Shown: positions 24,370-35,168, counted from the stretch's first letter. The stretch: DNA of 37,135 bases from Thermomucor indicae-seudaticae (GCA_000787465.1 JSYX01000339.1:1-37135), one strand, 5' to 3'. The notes: generated from the sequence alone by a model not told the origin. A program made the numbers and translations.

Positions 24370-24407
24370 TTTGCAAACTTCTCTCTTCTTCTCTCCTGCA
24401 TGTACAG

Positions 24408-24413
24408 AATAAA
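24408..24413 (+). terminator. Aconitase polyadenylation signal
   Basis: An aataaa hexamer 39 bp after the aconitase stop codon, in the short gap to the convergent ARFRP1 gene. Confidence 0.55.
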
Positions 24414-24439
24414 AATGCATTTTTTCCCTTGGTGTGATA

Positions 24440-24445
24440 TTTATT
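24440..24445 (-). terminator. ARFRP1 AATAAA overlapping its stop codon
   Basis: On the minus strand the stop codon is part of taaataaata, giving an aataaa that begins at the last base of the stop. Cleavage downstream of it would fall inside the aconitase 3' region. Confidence 0.45.
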
Positions 24446-25285
24446 TAACGGGTTACTGGTGGTCTATTGAGTTTGTTACGGTGTAAACGTAAAATCAACC
24501 AGTCCACGGCTTCTCGGACGCCGTCTCTAGTATGCCACATTAGGATGTTATGTCATAAGCACAAAAAAAAGACTGGCTGAGAACTAACCCTTCCAATGCG
24601 CTGACAGGAAGCACCCTTGAATCGCGAGCCCCTAATTTGACTGCAATCTTATTAAACACCTCTTTGATTTCTTCGACCCGAAGTGCTCCAGGGATATCCT
24701 GTTTGTTTGCCAGCATTAAAACAGGAACACCTTCCACTTGGTCATTGGTAATCATCGTTTCTAATATCTGCCCTTGTAAGTCGAGGGCCTCCCCCGCGTT
24801 ACTCAAGGCAGACAAGAAATGTTACCAAACGTATCCCGGCATTCTTGCAAACGTTTGCTATCCGTCGAGTCCACGACGAAAACAATACCGTGGCACTCAG
24901 AGTAATAACGTTCCCAAATAGACTGCAAGTCTCTTTGACCTCCAAGGTCCCAAAAGTTGATGCGAGAAGATCGGATTTCGACTCGTCCGACTGTGCTGAA
25001 TGTCATTACCCGTCCTTCCGACACAGCTTTATCTGGAATATGCCTACTCACTGTTTAAACCGACAGTAGGCGCTATCTTATCGGGTGCAAGGCCAGCGAC
25101 GCCGGAAAAAATAGTCTTTATGCGTTCCAATAAAGTCTTTTATTCGCATTAGTCATGGCATCCGACTTTGGTCTCTTCTGCATGTCATTCACCGTCTTGC
25201 CCGCATTGTCGAGTCCGATAATGAGGACGTAGTATTCTTCTTTACGAGTCAGGTAGTTATAAAAGCCGCTTAATAGCGTATACAT
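24445..25285 (-). CDS. ARFRP1: ARFRP1/Arl3-type small GTPase
   Basis: Exons 25285-25193, 25136-25052, 24990-24826, 24760-24589 and 24526-24445 encode 198 residues (human ARFRP1 has 201). The start MYTLLSGFYNYLTRKEEYY matches this branch of the Arf family, which lacks the N-terminal glycine needed for myristoylation and is instead N-acetylated in yeast and targeted to the trans-Golgi through Sys1. GTP-binding motifs: GLDNAGKT (24-31), WDLGGQ (Asp74 to Gln78), NKQD (133-136) and SALEGDGVREAVDWL near the C-terminus. The family controls Golgi recruitment of Arl1 and golgins. Its start lies 100 bp from the divergent RS-domain gene; its 3' end is tail to tail with aconitase. Confidence 0.95.
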
Positions 25286-25385
25286 ACGAGGAACTTGGGA
25301 AGCTTTCTGGGCTGTGGCACACTCTTTTTACTGAGGTGACTTTATTTTTCAATTTCCGTACCTCTCGACTCTTTTCTTCTGAACA
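25286..25385. promoter_or_regulatory. 100 bp shared intergenic region between ARFRP1 and the RS-domain gene
   Basis: Only 100 bp separate the divergent start codons, so both core promoters and leaders must overlap or be very compact. Both flanking genes are small and multi-intronic. Confidence 0.55.
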
Positions 25386-26292
25386 ATGGGTGATCACAGA
25401 GGTAAAGACAAGGCACCGGCAATTGTATGCGCGCCGTGAAATGACCGTTTGGGAAATCACCTAGATCGGTCTGAACGACACAGAAGTCGCAGTCGTTCGC
25501 CCAGACGGCATCTTCGGGAGTCAAGCCACCATCGATCACACCATCGTGCTTCTTCCAGTGGTAAATAATCAATTACACATACAAATGAAAAGTGGTCTGT
25601 CAAAGCTAACGCACGGTTTTCTTCTTCTTTGGGTTACGACCGATAAATTGAAAACCCACCCCACTGTAACTATACGCCCCCCGTTGTGTTTTCGTCTCGA
25701 CTACTTTATCTCGGCTTAGGGCGACAATCGAGGTCGAGGTCGAGGTCGAGGTCGCCTCACCGCACGTATGCATCGTCACGTCATCACAGACGGCACCGCA
25801 GTCGGTCTCCTGCTCATGACGAAGATAGCTACAGCAGTGATTCCTCGACGTCTTCGTCCTCGGAAGGTAAAAGAAAATTCCTTTCCTTTAAACAAACGAG
25901 CGTGGCTTGACATGTCTTGTCTAGATGAAAAGAGACGACGGAAAAGAAAACACAAGAAACACAAGAGTTCGTCCAGCAAGAAACACAAAAAGAGCGTACG
26001 TTGCCGTTATTTGTTATGGACCACATTTGCGGTTTTTTCTTTACTCATCCCTTTCGTTTAGAAGAGACATAAGCATCACAGGAGCAGCAGCAGCGACGAA
26101 AGTGGAGAGGAAAGCAGACGTAGTGCGATCACCGGTAAAAAGGTACCGTTTCGCTTTCGTGTTATCAGGCACAGGCAGGAGAGTACTGATATCACACACT
26201 AGATTAAGCTCAAGATTCACAAGACAGCAGAAGACAAAGCAAGAGATCAAAATCGCTCTACCCTGCTTCAATTCCTAAATTCAGCCTTCTAA
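25386..26292 (+). CDS. Small RS-domain (SR-related) protein
   Basis: Exons 25386-25401, 25465-25560, 25720-25866, 25925-25995, 26062-26142 and 26203-26292 encode 166 residues. It begins MGDHRDRSERHRSRSRSP, continues with RS/SR and histidine-rich repeats, an acidic serine stretch, two Lys/His-rich blocks, and ends in an ordered-looking tail (GKKIKLKIHKTAEDKARDQN, then LLQFLNSAF). RS repeats suggest a nuclear role in pre-mRNA splicing; the exact family is not recognised. Intron 2 is 159 bp, the longest in the window, and could hide an extra or alternative exon; an alternative start at 25686 is possible. The last splice was chosen because it alone keeps the tail in frame. Confidence 0.75.
25728..25754 (+). 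repeat. TCGAGG hexamer repeat encoding RS dipeptides
   Basis: Four perfect copies of tcgagg plus a partial fifth inside exon 3 of the RS-domain gene. The reading frame makes Ser-Arg at every unit, so length changes simply add or remove RS dipeptides. Confidence 0.85.
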
Positions 26293-26508
26293 GATAACAA
26301 CGTTTGCAATTAACGTGAATAAATTTACCAATATGCTCCTACATAAGCGATAGCGTCCGTTCGGTTCAAGCAAACAAGTACGGCTATAATGACAAAAGCG
26401 TAAGCAATGCGTTTATTCGTGAATAGCTTTCTAGGAAAGTGTATGTTGTGCTATGAGGTCTATGATACAATGCGAAAAAGATGTGGATGGTCGTCATCCA
26501 TGGATGAA

Positions 26509-27355
26509 TTATTGCTTTCCAAGTCGCTCATAGACCAGGCGTTCAATGTCAGAAACCTGCTCATCGATCGTTTTGTGGCTCGTATCCAATACGACTGCAT
26601 CGTCTGCTTGTTTAAGTGGAGATATTTTGCGCGTCCTGTCGGCTTCATCGCGCACCATCAGATCATGCATGACGGCTTCTAACGTAATATTCTCATTGGC
26701 TTCCTTATTCTTCAGCTCCTCAAACCGTCGCTGCGCTCGTATCTTGACATCCGCAACAATGAAAACCTTCAGCTCAGCATCGGGCAGGATTACGGTGCCA
26801 ATATCGCGGCCGTCCATAACGACGCCCTTGGGGCCCGTCGTGTTTGGCCACGCCGACCTGTCTTCGCCTCTTGCCAGTGCCCGCTGTTGTTCCGCTAATG
26901 CCCGCCGTACTGCAGGATTCGACGCTACCTGATTGATATGCCGCACAATTGTCGATGTCCGAATCGCATCCGTTACATTGCGTCCATCGAGTTCAACGGA
27001 ACCTAGGCTCGGGAATCGAATTCGTGCCTGCGATGCGACCTGCCCGATTCTGGCTTCATTGGCGGGATCGGTGGTGTCAATACCTTGTTCCAAGCATTTC
27101 AAGGTCACCTATTGTACGGGAATTGTAAACGCAACCGTGTCTATCGCTCTAGGTGCCGCTGTCTCACCGCCCGGTACATTGCACCAGAGTCAATGTAGCC
27201 GAAACCCAGTCTTTGTGCAAGCAGTTTAGCGGTTGTGCCTGCATAAGCCCGTGGTTTTAGAACAAAACATGTATAACGAGACTTTATCATTATCTCGACT
27301 TGCTTTTGCCTGACGCAGCAGGACCATCGATAGCTACTCGAAATAAGCGAGACAT
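26509..27355 (-). CDS. Bacterial-type (d)CMP kinase
   Basis: Exons 27355-27304, 27238-27168 and 27108-26509 encode 240 residues. Reaction: phosphoryl transfer from ATP to CMP/dCMP. It belongs to the bacterial Cmk family, not the eukaryotic UMP/CMP kinase family: P-loop GPAASGKST (11-19), YIDSGAMYRAV (32-42), MDGRDIGTVILPDA with DGRDIGT at 140-146, RAQRRFEELK in the lid, and VRDEADRTRKISPLKQADDA. The region between about 60 and 110 corresponds to the CMP-binding insert of bacterial enzymes. Two introns, the first with a GC donor that splits the P-loop Ser codon, show it is a resident nuclear gene. No clear mitochondrial presequence is seen (MSRLFRVAIDGP). The start is preceded by a pyrimidine tract. 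Confidence 0.92.
27239..27303 (-). other. GC-AG intron (CMP kinase intron 1)
   Basis: 65 bp, starting gcaagt on the minus strand and ending atgcag. It interrupts the P-loop; only the GC splice yields G-K-S-T-T-A-K-L-L in frame. Confidence 0.9.
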
Positions 27356-27823
27356 GAAGAATTCGAAAAGAAAAGGGATACTGGGTTTTCTGTCTGAATT
27401 GCTTTGGTGAAAAAATCTTTTGGCGCTGCTGGCGAAGAACAACGAATTCCATCTTCCATTTGACTTTTCGGGAGAATCACACCAAGTATGAACCAGTATT
27501 CAGTATCCCTTGTCAATATGACGAAGAACGCAGAATCTTCCGTATATCAGTGCAAAATTTAAAGAATAAACCGGCATACAGAAAGATATCCGGGGATGAA
27601 AGCGCTGAAGGTTACTCAGAGCACACAGTCCAATTCATACCCCATTTTGCAACCCAAGAGCACCCTTTACAAATACTGTCCTCTGAACAGATCCCGTCGC
27701 ATGCCCAGTCGAAAAACGATGCTTCACTGATCTCGTCTGGGGTTCAATTGAGAGGGAAAAAAAGGTAAGACGAAGTCCCCAGTCAGAAGCTTTCTTCTTC
27801 CGGCATTTTGACTGGGCAGCACA
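27356..27823. other. Intergenic region between CMP kinase and UBR7-like gene
   Basis: 468 bp between two divergent start codons. It carries an open but featureless frame (27460-27768, plus) that I do not accept as a gene. The kinase-proximal end is T/C-rich on the minus strand. Confidence 0.4.
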
Positions 27824-29475
27824 ATGGCAGAAACAGCTGACAACTCAACCGAGAATGAACAAGTGGTGACGGCTGTCGACATTATGAATCAGCAAACGGC
27901 ACTCGAGCAGGAGGCGCAGGAAGTGCTGCCGGGCAAATTTGAAAGCTGCACGTTCGACCAAGGGTATATTCGACAAGCTCTTTATGCCTGCAAGACTTGC
28001 ACGCCACCAGACCACGAACCAGCTGGAATGTGCTATAGCTGCTCCATTGCTTGTCATTCCGACCACGAATTGTACGAGCTATTTCCCAAACGGAATTTCC
28101 GTTGCGATTGTGGACTTCCCGGTAAATTCAGTGATCGACCTTGCGAGTTGGCCACGCGTCGCAAACGCGCCACGCAGAAAAATGAAGACAACGTGTATAA
28201 CCATAATTTCCGTGGTCTCTATTGTCGGTACGTAGTTGCATGATACGAGGGATCTTTTTTCCCTTGGCTGATAAAGGGAGCTTTTTTCCCCTCCCTCCGT
28301 TAGGTGCAATGCTCTGTATGATCCTGAACAAGAAGATGGCGTCATGTTTCAGGTACCATATTTCTGGTTTTGTCGCGCGCGCGGGATAGGCACTTATCCC
28401 CGTTGTGCGGTTATATCCCTTAGTGTATTGTTTGCGAAGATTGGTTCCATGATCGCTGCATAGGCGACGTAAGTAACCAGCTTATCTGGCTGCCCGTGTT
28501 TTCGATGACGGTGCTTAGGTATTATTTTCATGCATATAGATACCGTCCGACATTGAGGATTTCGAAGGCTACGTCTGCCGTGACTGCACCGACAAGTATC
28601 CATTTTTGGTCACGGAATGCAACCCATGGCTCAGCATAGGACTATGCAAAGGAAACGACAAAATTCACCAATGGATTATACATCAAGGAAAACATGAGCC
28701 TTCTCCTAGCAGCCAGGACACTGTGCAACCCGGAGATACCCAGTCTGACGACCAAAACGAACGGAAGCGCAAACTGGAGTCGCATGCAGAACCAGAGGCA
28801 GTAAAAAAGACCAAGATGCAAGATGGATCCAGTGTTGATTTGAAGAAATGCAATACAAGTAATGTATTGATTTCACAGTTCTGTCGTGACCATATTTTAA
28901 TGGGTTGCGCCTAGAAACATTACCAGAAGGTGAACGTGCAGAGCTATTTTTAATGGAAGGCTGGCGATCACATCTTTGCCGATGCGACAAAGTATGTAGT
29001 ATGCAAAATATCCAGAAAGCTCCTCTACTGACTTGTCCATGTCGTTATTTTCAGTGTCACAAGGCATATGTTGACAACAATCTCGGATTCATGTTAGAGG
29101 AGGAGACCACGTTTGAGCCCGAAGAGGACGAGGACGCAGGTAAAAACACTTTGGGCTCCTTCGCCAGAATCCCGATATGATAGCTAACCACAGTTCTACT
29201 GTGACAGGAAAATCTTTGTTTGAAATAGGAATGGAGCATTTAATGCGTATGGATCGTGTGCGAGCTATTGAAGGAGCATTAGCCTTTCAAGCCTTGTCCA
29301 ACCAGATCAGGGAGTTTCTTCAAGAATTCAAGGATTCAAATGAAGTCGTTACGGAAGCTGATATTAGACGATTCTTTGAGGTATGTTATACAGGTCTTTT
29401 TCAAACAGGAAGTCTTCTCACTTGCTCATTGGTTAGGAGAAGCGTCTCGAACTCCAAGCTCAAAATGATCGCTAA
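27824..29475 (+). CDS. UBR7/Mlo2-type UBR-box and PHD-finger protein
   Basis: Exons 27824-28227, 28304-28352, 28424-28468, 28540-28858, 28915-28991, 29055-29139, 29208-29380 and 29437-29475 encode 396 residues. A UBR box runs from Cys42 to about residue 97 (CTFDQGY, CKTCTPP, CYSCSIACHSDHEL, FRCDCG), followed by an atypical PHD finger (CRCNALYD, CIVCEDWFHDRCIGD, VCRDC). A basic, poorly conserved linker precedes a C-terminal domain with WRSHLCRCDKCHKAYVD, an acidic segment and VTEADIRRFFEEKRLELQ. Human UBR7 is a proposed E3 ligase for histone H2B that binds chromatin, and fission yeast Mlo2 affects chromosome segregation; the role here is inferred from those. All eight exons join without a frame break. 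Confidence 0.93.
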
Positions 29476-29765
29476 AGCAAAACTTTGTAGTATCTTTTAC
29501 TCCTTCCTCTGTTCTCCGTCTCCTTTTCCCCCTGTTTACGTTTCTATGTCTTCTCGTACATGAGCGAAACCGTAATCCCCATTTCTTACTTCTGGTATTG
29601 TGTCTATTAACAAAAACTTGCGACGTACAGTGCAAGTATATATGATTCCATATTATCCTTTAATGTCAGGAAAGGTTATGGAAGCCCGGGGCTCACTGAA
29701 ATCAACACCAGTCCTTCTATGCAGGGTACAAATAGAATGACTCATAATGCACATGACCCATTTTA
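29476..29765. other. UBR7-like gene 3' flank
   Basis: About 290 bp, T-rich, holding the probable 3' untranslated region of the UBR7-like gene and possibly the 3' end of the uncertain minus-strand gene. Confidence 0.35.
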
Positions 29766-30577
29766 GTCTGCTATCTGTCGGTCGACCCCTGCGTGACATA
29801 GCACTGCAATGGCCACATTCAGTGTATCGTCGCAGTCAATGAAAAACCGAGCGACTTGTGTAGTATGATAATTGTTATTTGCTTCGTGATCCAGGACACA
29901 AAGGATGACCTTACGGAAACAAGCATGCCGCAGTATCAGTCTAATCTGATTTCAGGGTCGAGACTGAAAATATCGCGCACGTTTGTATACGAGGCAACCC
30001 ATTGAAGCATCAATAATCGCCCACTATGTGTTGCGAAATGAAATCAATATCCGTGACACGTCCTGGACGGCTCGCATTGTAGCTTTCTCTCGATTCTATA
30101 CAGAACCATTATAGTTAGCACCATGGGAAAGACTTTGTGATTTTGTGGTACTCGATCTTGCGCAATGCAGAGTCAAACACGCAGATCAGAAAAAGAATAG
30201 CTTGTTGAATATCGGCCTGTATTTTCGACTCGGTGCTTTGTAACACAAATTCATACGACCCTTTCGCATGATGCAACGCGTACTGGCAGTTATAGTCTTT
30301 GGCTAAATTATGCAGTTAACTAAGAAGACAATGAACCTGAGTCTCCGTGGAATGTTAATATCGTTACACGTGTGCCTTGGGCATAGATTTCTTCCTTCAA
30401 CAGCTTTTCCATTGCGTTGTTCAGACATGTTAAGGCAAACATAGCGGTCATGCTTAGCGCGCCACTCCAGTGCATGCTCCTGCATGAAGGGTCAGTTGTC
30501 ATGTGGGTCTGCTTTGAACACGAGGTTGCTCCTTATTAAAAGCGATCACCACCTACCACGACAATAGAGCTCTTCAT
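29766..30577 (-). CDS. Uncertain multi-exon gene, family not recognised
   Basis: Several minus-strand stretches look coding but I could not build a full model. A possible first exon starts at 30577 (MKSSIVV, GT donor at 30556). Next comes a frame with LSMTAMFALTCLNNAMEKLL (about 30470-30380), then, after a likely intron, YNCQYALHHAKGSYEFVLQS and KIQADIQQAILFLICVFDSA (about 30300-30140), and near the 3' end VILCVLDHEANNNYHTTQVA leading to a stop at 29766. These blocks have ordinary amino-acid composition and sit between GT/AG-like sites, but exon order and phase are unresolved. The first ATG would be only 27 bp from the divergent gene at 30605. It may instead be a pseudogene. Confidence 0.35.
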
Positions 30578-30604
30578 TTCTTTCTAACCGTCCCACTTCT
30601 TGAA

Positions 30605-31459
30605 ATGACGCGAACACCACCTCAAAGGGAAACTCCACGAAAAATGAAGCACCAGCCTCTGGAGTTATCCGAGATTGACAAGATTCTGCGCTACAACCGA
30701 CTTCGTCGTTTGACTCGCCTATCCACTGGCCACAACCAAGTTCAAAAACCGGTAGTAATATCCATGCGAGCGCCGCAAACGGATGTAAGACGCACCCAGT
30801 CGCCTACTTTATCCCTCCCTAGCAATTCCCCATCGTCACCACGACCCGTTCCCACCTTACGTCACAGCGACAATGCAATGACGGGTCATGAGACGTTGAT
30901 AAACACTGATAGCATGCGGGGAGAAGGAGAAGAACAAGAAAAACGCGGGCTCAGCAGCAGCAGCAGCAGCAGCCATCTTGTTTCCAGCGACACACGAGAG
31001 TTCCGTGGCGACTGCCCATGGCTGCATGCAGACTGGCTATTGCCTGGAGAATATTACGAGGCACTGGGTCGTGATTTAGAAAAGACAGCTTACGCATTTT
31101 ATCGGCATGAATCTCTTCAGGTACTCGGGAGGGCGAGTGACGGACGCAAATATGTTGAAGAACTATGGTCGATGAACAGAATCATTTGTCACGTTCAATG
31201 TCTTGATATTGCCACAAGACGACACGGCGGTGTACCATTATCACACCGCGTCGAGATTTATCGTGCCAAGAAACTGCGGGAATATCTGCAGCGACACAGA
31301 ATGGGCAAACGGCCGACTTATAAATCGAGCAAGGGAAAAGAGAAAGCAAACGACAATAACAATAATGGCACGAAACAGCAGCAGCAGCAGCAGCAGAAAA
31401 CTAGTTCGGCGGCCAGACCGCCTACTCCAGGACCGAGCAAGAAACACGAAATCTTCTAA
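30605..31459 (+). CDS. Hypothetical protein with Ser and Gln homopolymers
   Basis: A single-exon frame of 284 residues starting MTRTPPQRETPRKMKHQPLE just after a pyrimidine-rich leader. Residues 1-130 are disordered, with S/P-rich segments and an 8-residue serine run. Residues 135-240 look folded (CPWLHADWLLPGEYYEALGR, YAFYRHESLQVLG, VEELWSMNRIICHVQCLDIA). The C-terminus is basic with a run of seven glutamines. I recognise no family. The intronless structure, unlike its neighbours, could mean a young or retroposed gene. It stops about 40 bp before the second dispersed-repeat copy. Confidence 0.6.
   Translation: MTRTPPQRETPRKMKHQPLELSEIDKILRYNRLRRLTRLSTGHNQVQKPVVISMRAPQTDVRRTQSPTLSLPSNSPSSPRPVPTLRHSDNAMTGHETLINTDSMRGEGEEQEKRGLSSSSSSSHLVSSDTREFRGDCPWLHADWLLPGEYYEALGRDLEKTAYAFYRHESLQVLGRASDGRKYVEELWSMNRIICHVQCLDIATRRHGGVPLSHRVEIYRAKKLREYLQRHRMGKRPTYKSSKGKEKANDNNNNGTKQQQQQQQKTSSAARPPTPGPSKKHEIF
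30955..30972 (+). repeat. CAG-type trinucleotide run encoding serine
   Basis: Repeated agc/cag triplets in the hypothetical gene, read as AGC to give polyserine. A second run of about seven CAG triplets at 31376-31396 is read as polyglutamine. Confidence 0.75.
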
Positions 31460-31500
31460 TAAAAGTCAGGCCAAACATCCTCTCTCTTTAATCATCGTAT

Positions 31501-32189
31501 TTTTTGTATGTTTCGAGCGAATCAGCGCTTACCAGGTAGCAGTCATCAAATGAGCCATTCTACTATTTGTATGGTCTTCAAAGAAAGAGACAGGTGACAC
31601 ATCAAACCCGAAAGGGAAAGCGCTCAAAATGCTAATAGGCAAGCAGAGCTGGCCCAGCACTGTGTGCCGGACACCTTACCATTTGAAAAACGCAGTCTTT
31701 ACCTGTAACCCTAGCGCTTACTAGCTCATCATCGACCATCTTCCGTAAGAAAATATGAAAGTGAAACCTCCTATCCCGCTGATTGAAGCAAAAGTTAGGC
31801 TTACCGGTCCGTCTTAATATCATTATTCCAATCTGTTAAACTTATCGTATATTCTGCAAACCGGATGAGAAATCAGATGCTATATAGCCAGCATCACTAA
31901 AAGATTTTCGATAACAAGTGAGGATCCAGTTTTTGCCAAGAATCGCATCAAAAAGACAAGTTGCATGAGACTGATGACTGATATCATCAGACCGTATAAA
32001 ATGGACTAATAACTCGTTTTTGTTCTTTTGCCTTCTTTCTCTTGCTTTCTGTTCTTTTCTTAAAGCGACTCTGCCTTTCATCGCTGCATGTGAACGTCAT
32101 GTCGCCATGTCTGAGGCGGCAAACCCGCCTGGACGCCATCGCGCTGTCAAGGTTGCAGGTATCTCAATTCTGCATTCCAGTTGGGCGGG
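31501..32189 (+). repeat. Dispersed repeat, copy 2
   Basis: Collinear with 7085-7777 in the same orientation and almost the same length, including the TATA box (31995-32001), the CT-rich tract and the MSEAAN start (32107). Similarity stops abruptly soon after the start codon, where copy 1 continues into its broken gene and copy 2 into unrelated sequence. Confidence 0.85.
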
Positions 32190-32280
32190 CGGCCCTCCCT
32201 CTTTGTCACATATGGGCGATTCGACGTGTGAGGCGAGTGCGACGTCATCGTCTTTGGGCGGTATTACATGGCGACATTGA
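32107..32280 (+). pseudogene. Start of the multicopy gene, truncated
   Basis: The frame MSEAANPPGRHRAVKV runs 57 codons to a stop at 32278-32280. It matches copy 1 only over the first 25 or so codons, then diverges without recognisable content, so it is likely a remnant rather than a working gene. Confidence 0.5.
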
Positions 32281-35168
32281 CTCCGTGGTGAGCGCGAACA
32301 ATGGTAACTATATTATTCTTCATTATAGAGAACTCACGATATTGACTCCCATCGCGGTAGGGTTCCGGAAAGGACGGGACTCAGGAAAATCCTGTCCTGA
32401 CTCGGGCCCCTTACATCGCAGTGTCGTCAGTTTATAAAGGAAAATGAGAAGGATGACGAACAGAAGCAGTAGCTGCCGAAGCAGCAGAACCGGTCATGGA
32501 TATACAGGTGATCCAAACAGTGCAAAAGTCTAGTGAAATCTTCCAACAAAGTCGTGCGGAGTTACAACTTTTAGACGAGGTAGCAGTCTTGCATGAGGCA
32601 TATTAACTTCCTCACATTATGAGTCCTTTGAGCTGTCCCATGGTAATCAGGATACGAAACGAAAACACAGCATCACGTGGTCGAGTGATTTGTGTCTTTC
32701 TTTTGTTGCATATGACGTACAGAACAAGGGCGGTACCTGTTATGGATTATCTATGCTTGAGTCGGGAATTGGTGATGTGTGCATCTAAGCGCAGCTTTTC
32801 AAAAGTAAAGCAGCAGCGAACTGTGCGCCTGAGGCGCAGTATTGAGCTCCAAAGCATACTCATACAACGGTGCAACCTTTCCGCAAGGCGTTTCTGGAAA
32901 ACTTCGCACTTAAACCTCACAATTTCGTTGAATCATTCAGTAAACTCATCATCTTGACAACGTCTAATCATGAAGCAAATGATATCATCATTTTTGCCCA
33001 TTCGAAGCTCACTGGAAGAGTCAATTTCTTGTCATCGCGCTTTATTTTACTCTTTTTGAAAATAAAGCTTCTTGAATGCTCTATAATGAAGATCAAAGAT
33101 GAAAGTATGAAGACAGGTTTGCTCAGTGCACGAGCTGAAGTGGAAAGAGTTGGTCATGAGTTACGGTGGAGTGTAGCCATCCGAGTTGGCACCATAATCA
33201 ATTAACCGCTCCCCGAAAGTGAGAACTTCTTAAAATGAAATTCATTTGAAGCTAGATGATTAAGCATTTATCAGCAGTATTACTAAGATGATAATCCATG
33301 AAGTTCAGCGACGCCAGCATCGAAACGTAAACCTATCAAAAGAAACGGGAATCCATGTCTTTATCAAAAAGCTTTTCTCAGAAAGCTTCCGACTCATCTC
33401 ATAAGGGGCTCCAGCTATTTTTGGAAGCCATCTACATTCTTTTGCAAATGGAAATTAAAAAAGAAGGGGTCGTGACTGTCGAAAAAAAAGCTATAAAAGA
33501 AGTTGTTTTGCCCTCATTGACTTCTTTGTCTCCGGGGCTGGGGTTGGTCGTGCAGATGAAGGTTACTGATGCTGGTCTGCTGCTGGCCGGGGACTTCGGA
33601 AACCAATACCGTTTTAGGCTGTCCTGGGATACCCCAGGGCGGCAATTTTTGGAAGCCCTCTGGGCTAAACTTTGAAAAAAAGAATATGATAACAAAAATG
33701 AACTGCGACTTATTTGATTAGGTTGACCGAATTGCCGGATCTTTCCCACGGACAAACTCCGACGAGTGAACCGGTTCCTGCGTATCAGCACCGAATTTTC
33801 GGTACTATTGGCTGACGCTCGCCACGGTTTATGCTCTTGACTACCAAGACAATCCATCCATAGTCGTTTACACCGCTAGGCCGATGTTTTGGTATATCTG
33901 TTGCAGTGAATAGTAAACAGTTGCCAATGAATTTGGAAGTTTGATCTAGACATTCAACCATCATGAAACCACAGTATAGATAATATCACCGAGCTGATGA
34001 CCCTTCTTGATACATATAGACTTCGTCCTCGTCACACACGTCGCAGCTGCAGCCAAGGAAATGCCCATAAACGTGTTAGAGAATGAAACAGTGAAAGAAC
34101 TCAATTCCACTAAGCTCATCGAAAAAAAGGAACAATGACCATCACCCATGAGCGTTTGAAAGAAGGAACGACGCTTGCACAGCAATTATCTGCCAATTGA
34201 ATTCGCATAAACAATATGAACCAAAGTAACTATACGAAGAAAACACTTAATGAAGCACGGCTTTCCACATTATCACCGTCGACATAGCTCAGAATAGTTC
34301 GAGGCCTGCTAAGCATTTGGTTTTCGCATGAGGTGCCACCATAAACTCCATCAGATCTTTTTACGGCGCCATCTTTGGCATCTCCACAAAGTAGCCTCCA
34401 ATGTGATGTACTCGAATTCCTTCTTTAAACACTTATTTTTATAAAGTCGCAGTGAACTTTATTCTCGTGTATGTATGCTTTCAAAATGCGAGTTACAGTT
34501 TGCTTGGCAATGATCACGAGCTGCATTTCTGGATTGATACGCTGTTGTCGTTTATCACATGCTCGCTGATGGTCGTCATCCAAGAGAATCAAGGCCACAT
34601 CGGATGTTAGTTCAGTAGGCAGCAAGCGTTGCCGTTTGTATATCGCGCGTTCATGGTCCAGTAAGGGTTGCTGTATTAAAGGAAGGCGTCGGTTCCCTAT
34701 GTTTGGAATATGATTCCGTTTGCGTCATATGATTCGAAGCTGGCTGCATATTGGGTGGCCTGGTTTCTAGAATATGTTCGGTGATATGGACAGACGAAGT
34801 ATGATATCCAGGCTGTTGACTGCGAGCGCCAAGCGTTCTTGGACTTGGTCGGGCGGTTGACGATCACCTGCATGTGGTATTCAAGTTCGTTTGATATGAT
34901 CAATGCTAACATATTCAGGACAACAGACAAAAGCATTAAGGTCTGATAATCTTGAGCCACTCTTTCTGTCTGACATATCACAGACTATTAACACACAGAG
35001 GAGGTCTAGACAAAACGTTAGAGACATACATATCTTCTTTCAAAGAATCGAAGTTGACTCGCAGTCCCTACATGTCGTCAATTGGACGGGAAGACCATAA
35101 AATGCTTCAAATGTTCTTTCGATGGTTGAGCACCTGAAGTGTACAGACCGTGAAGTTCCAAAAGTTTT
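32281..35168. other. Gene-poor, decayed region
   Basis: About 2.9 kb with no supported gene. Several mid-sized frames exist (33355-33675 plus, 34697-34981 minus, 34425-34625 minus). The two minus-strand ones have ordinary composition (for example LTSDVALILLDDDHQRACDK) and may be pieces of one dead repetitive gene, but no intact model can be made. Confidence 0.4.

Noticed and set aside
27460..27768. 102-codon frame upstream of the UBR7-like gene
   Set aside because: No family signature, and it overlaps the divergent promoter region of two well-supported genes.
33355..33675. 106-codon plus-strand frame
   Set aside because: Composition is plausible, but there is no recognisable domain, no promoter context, and the surrounding region is decayed.
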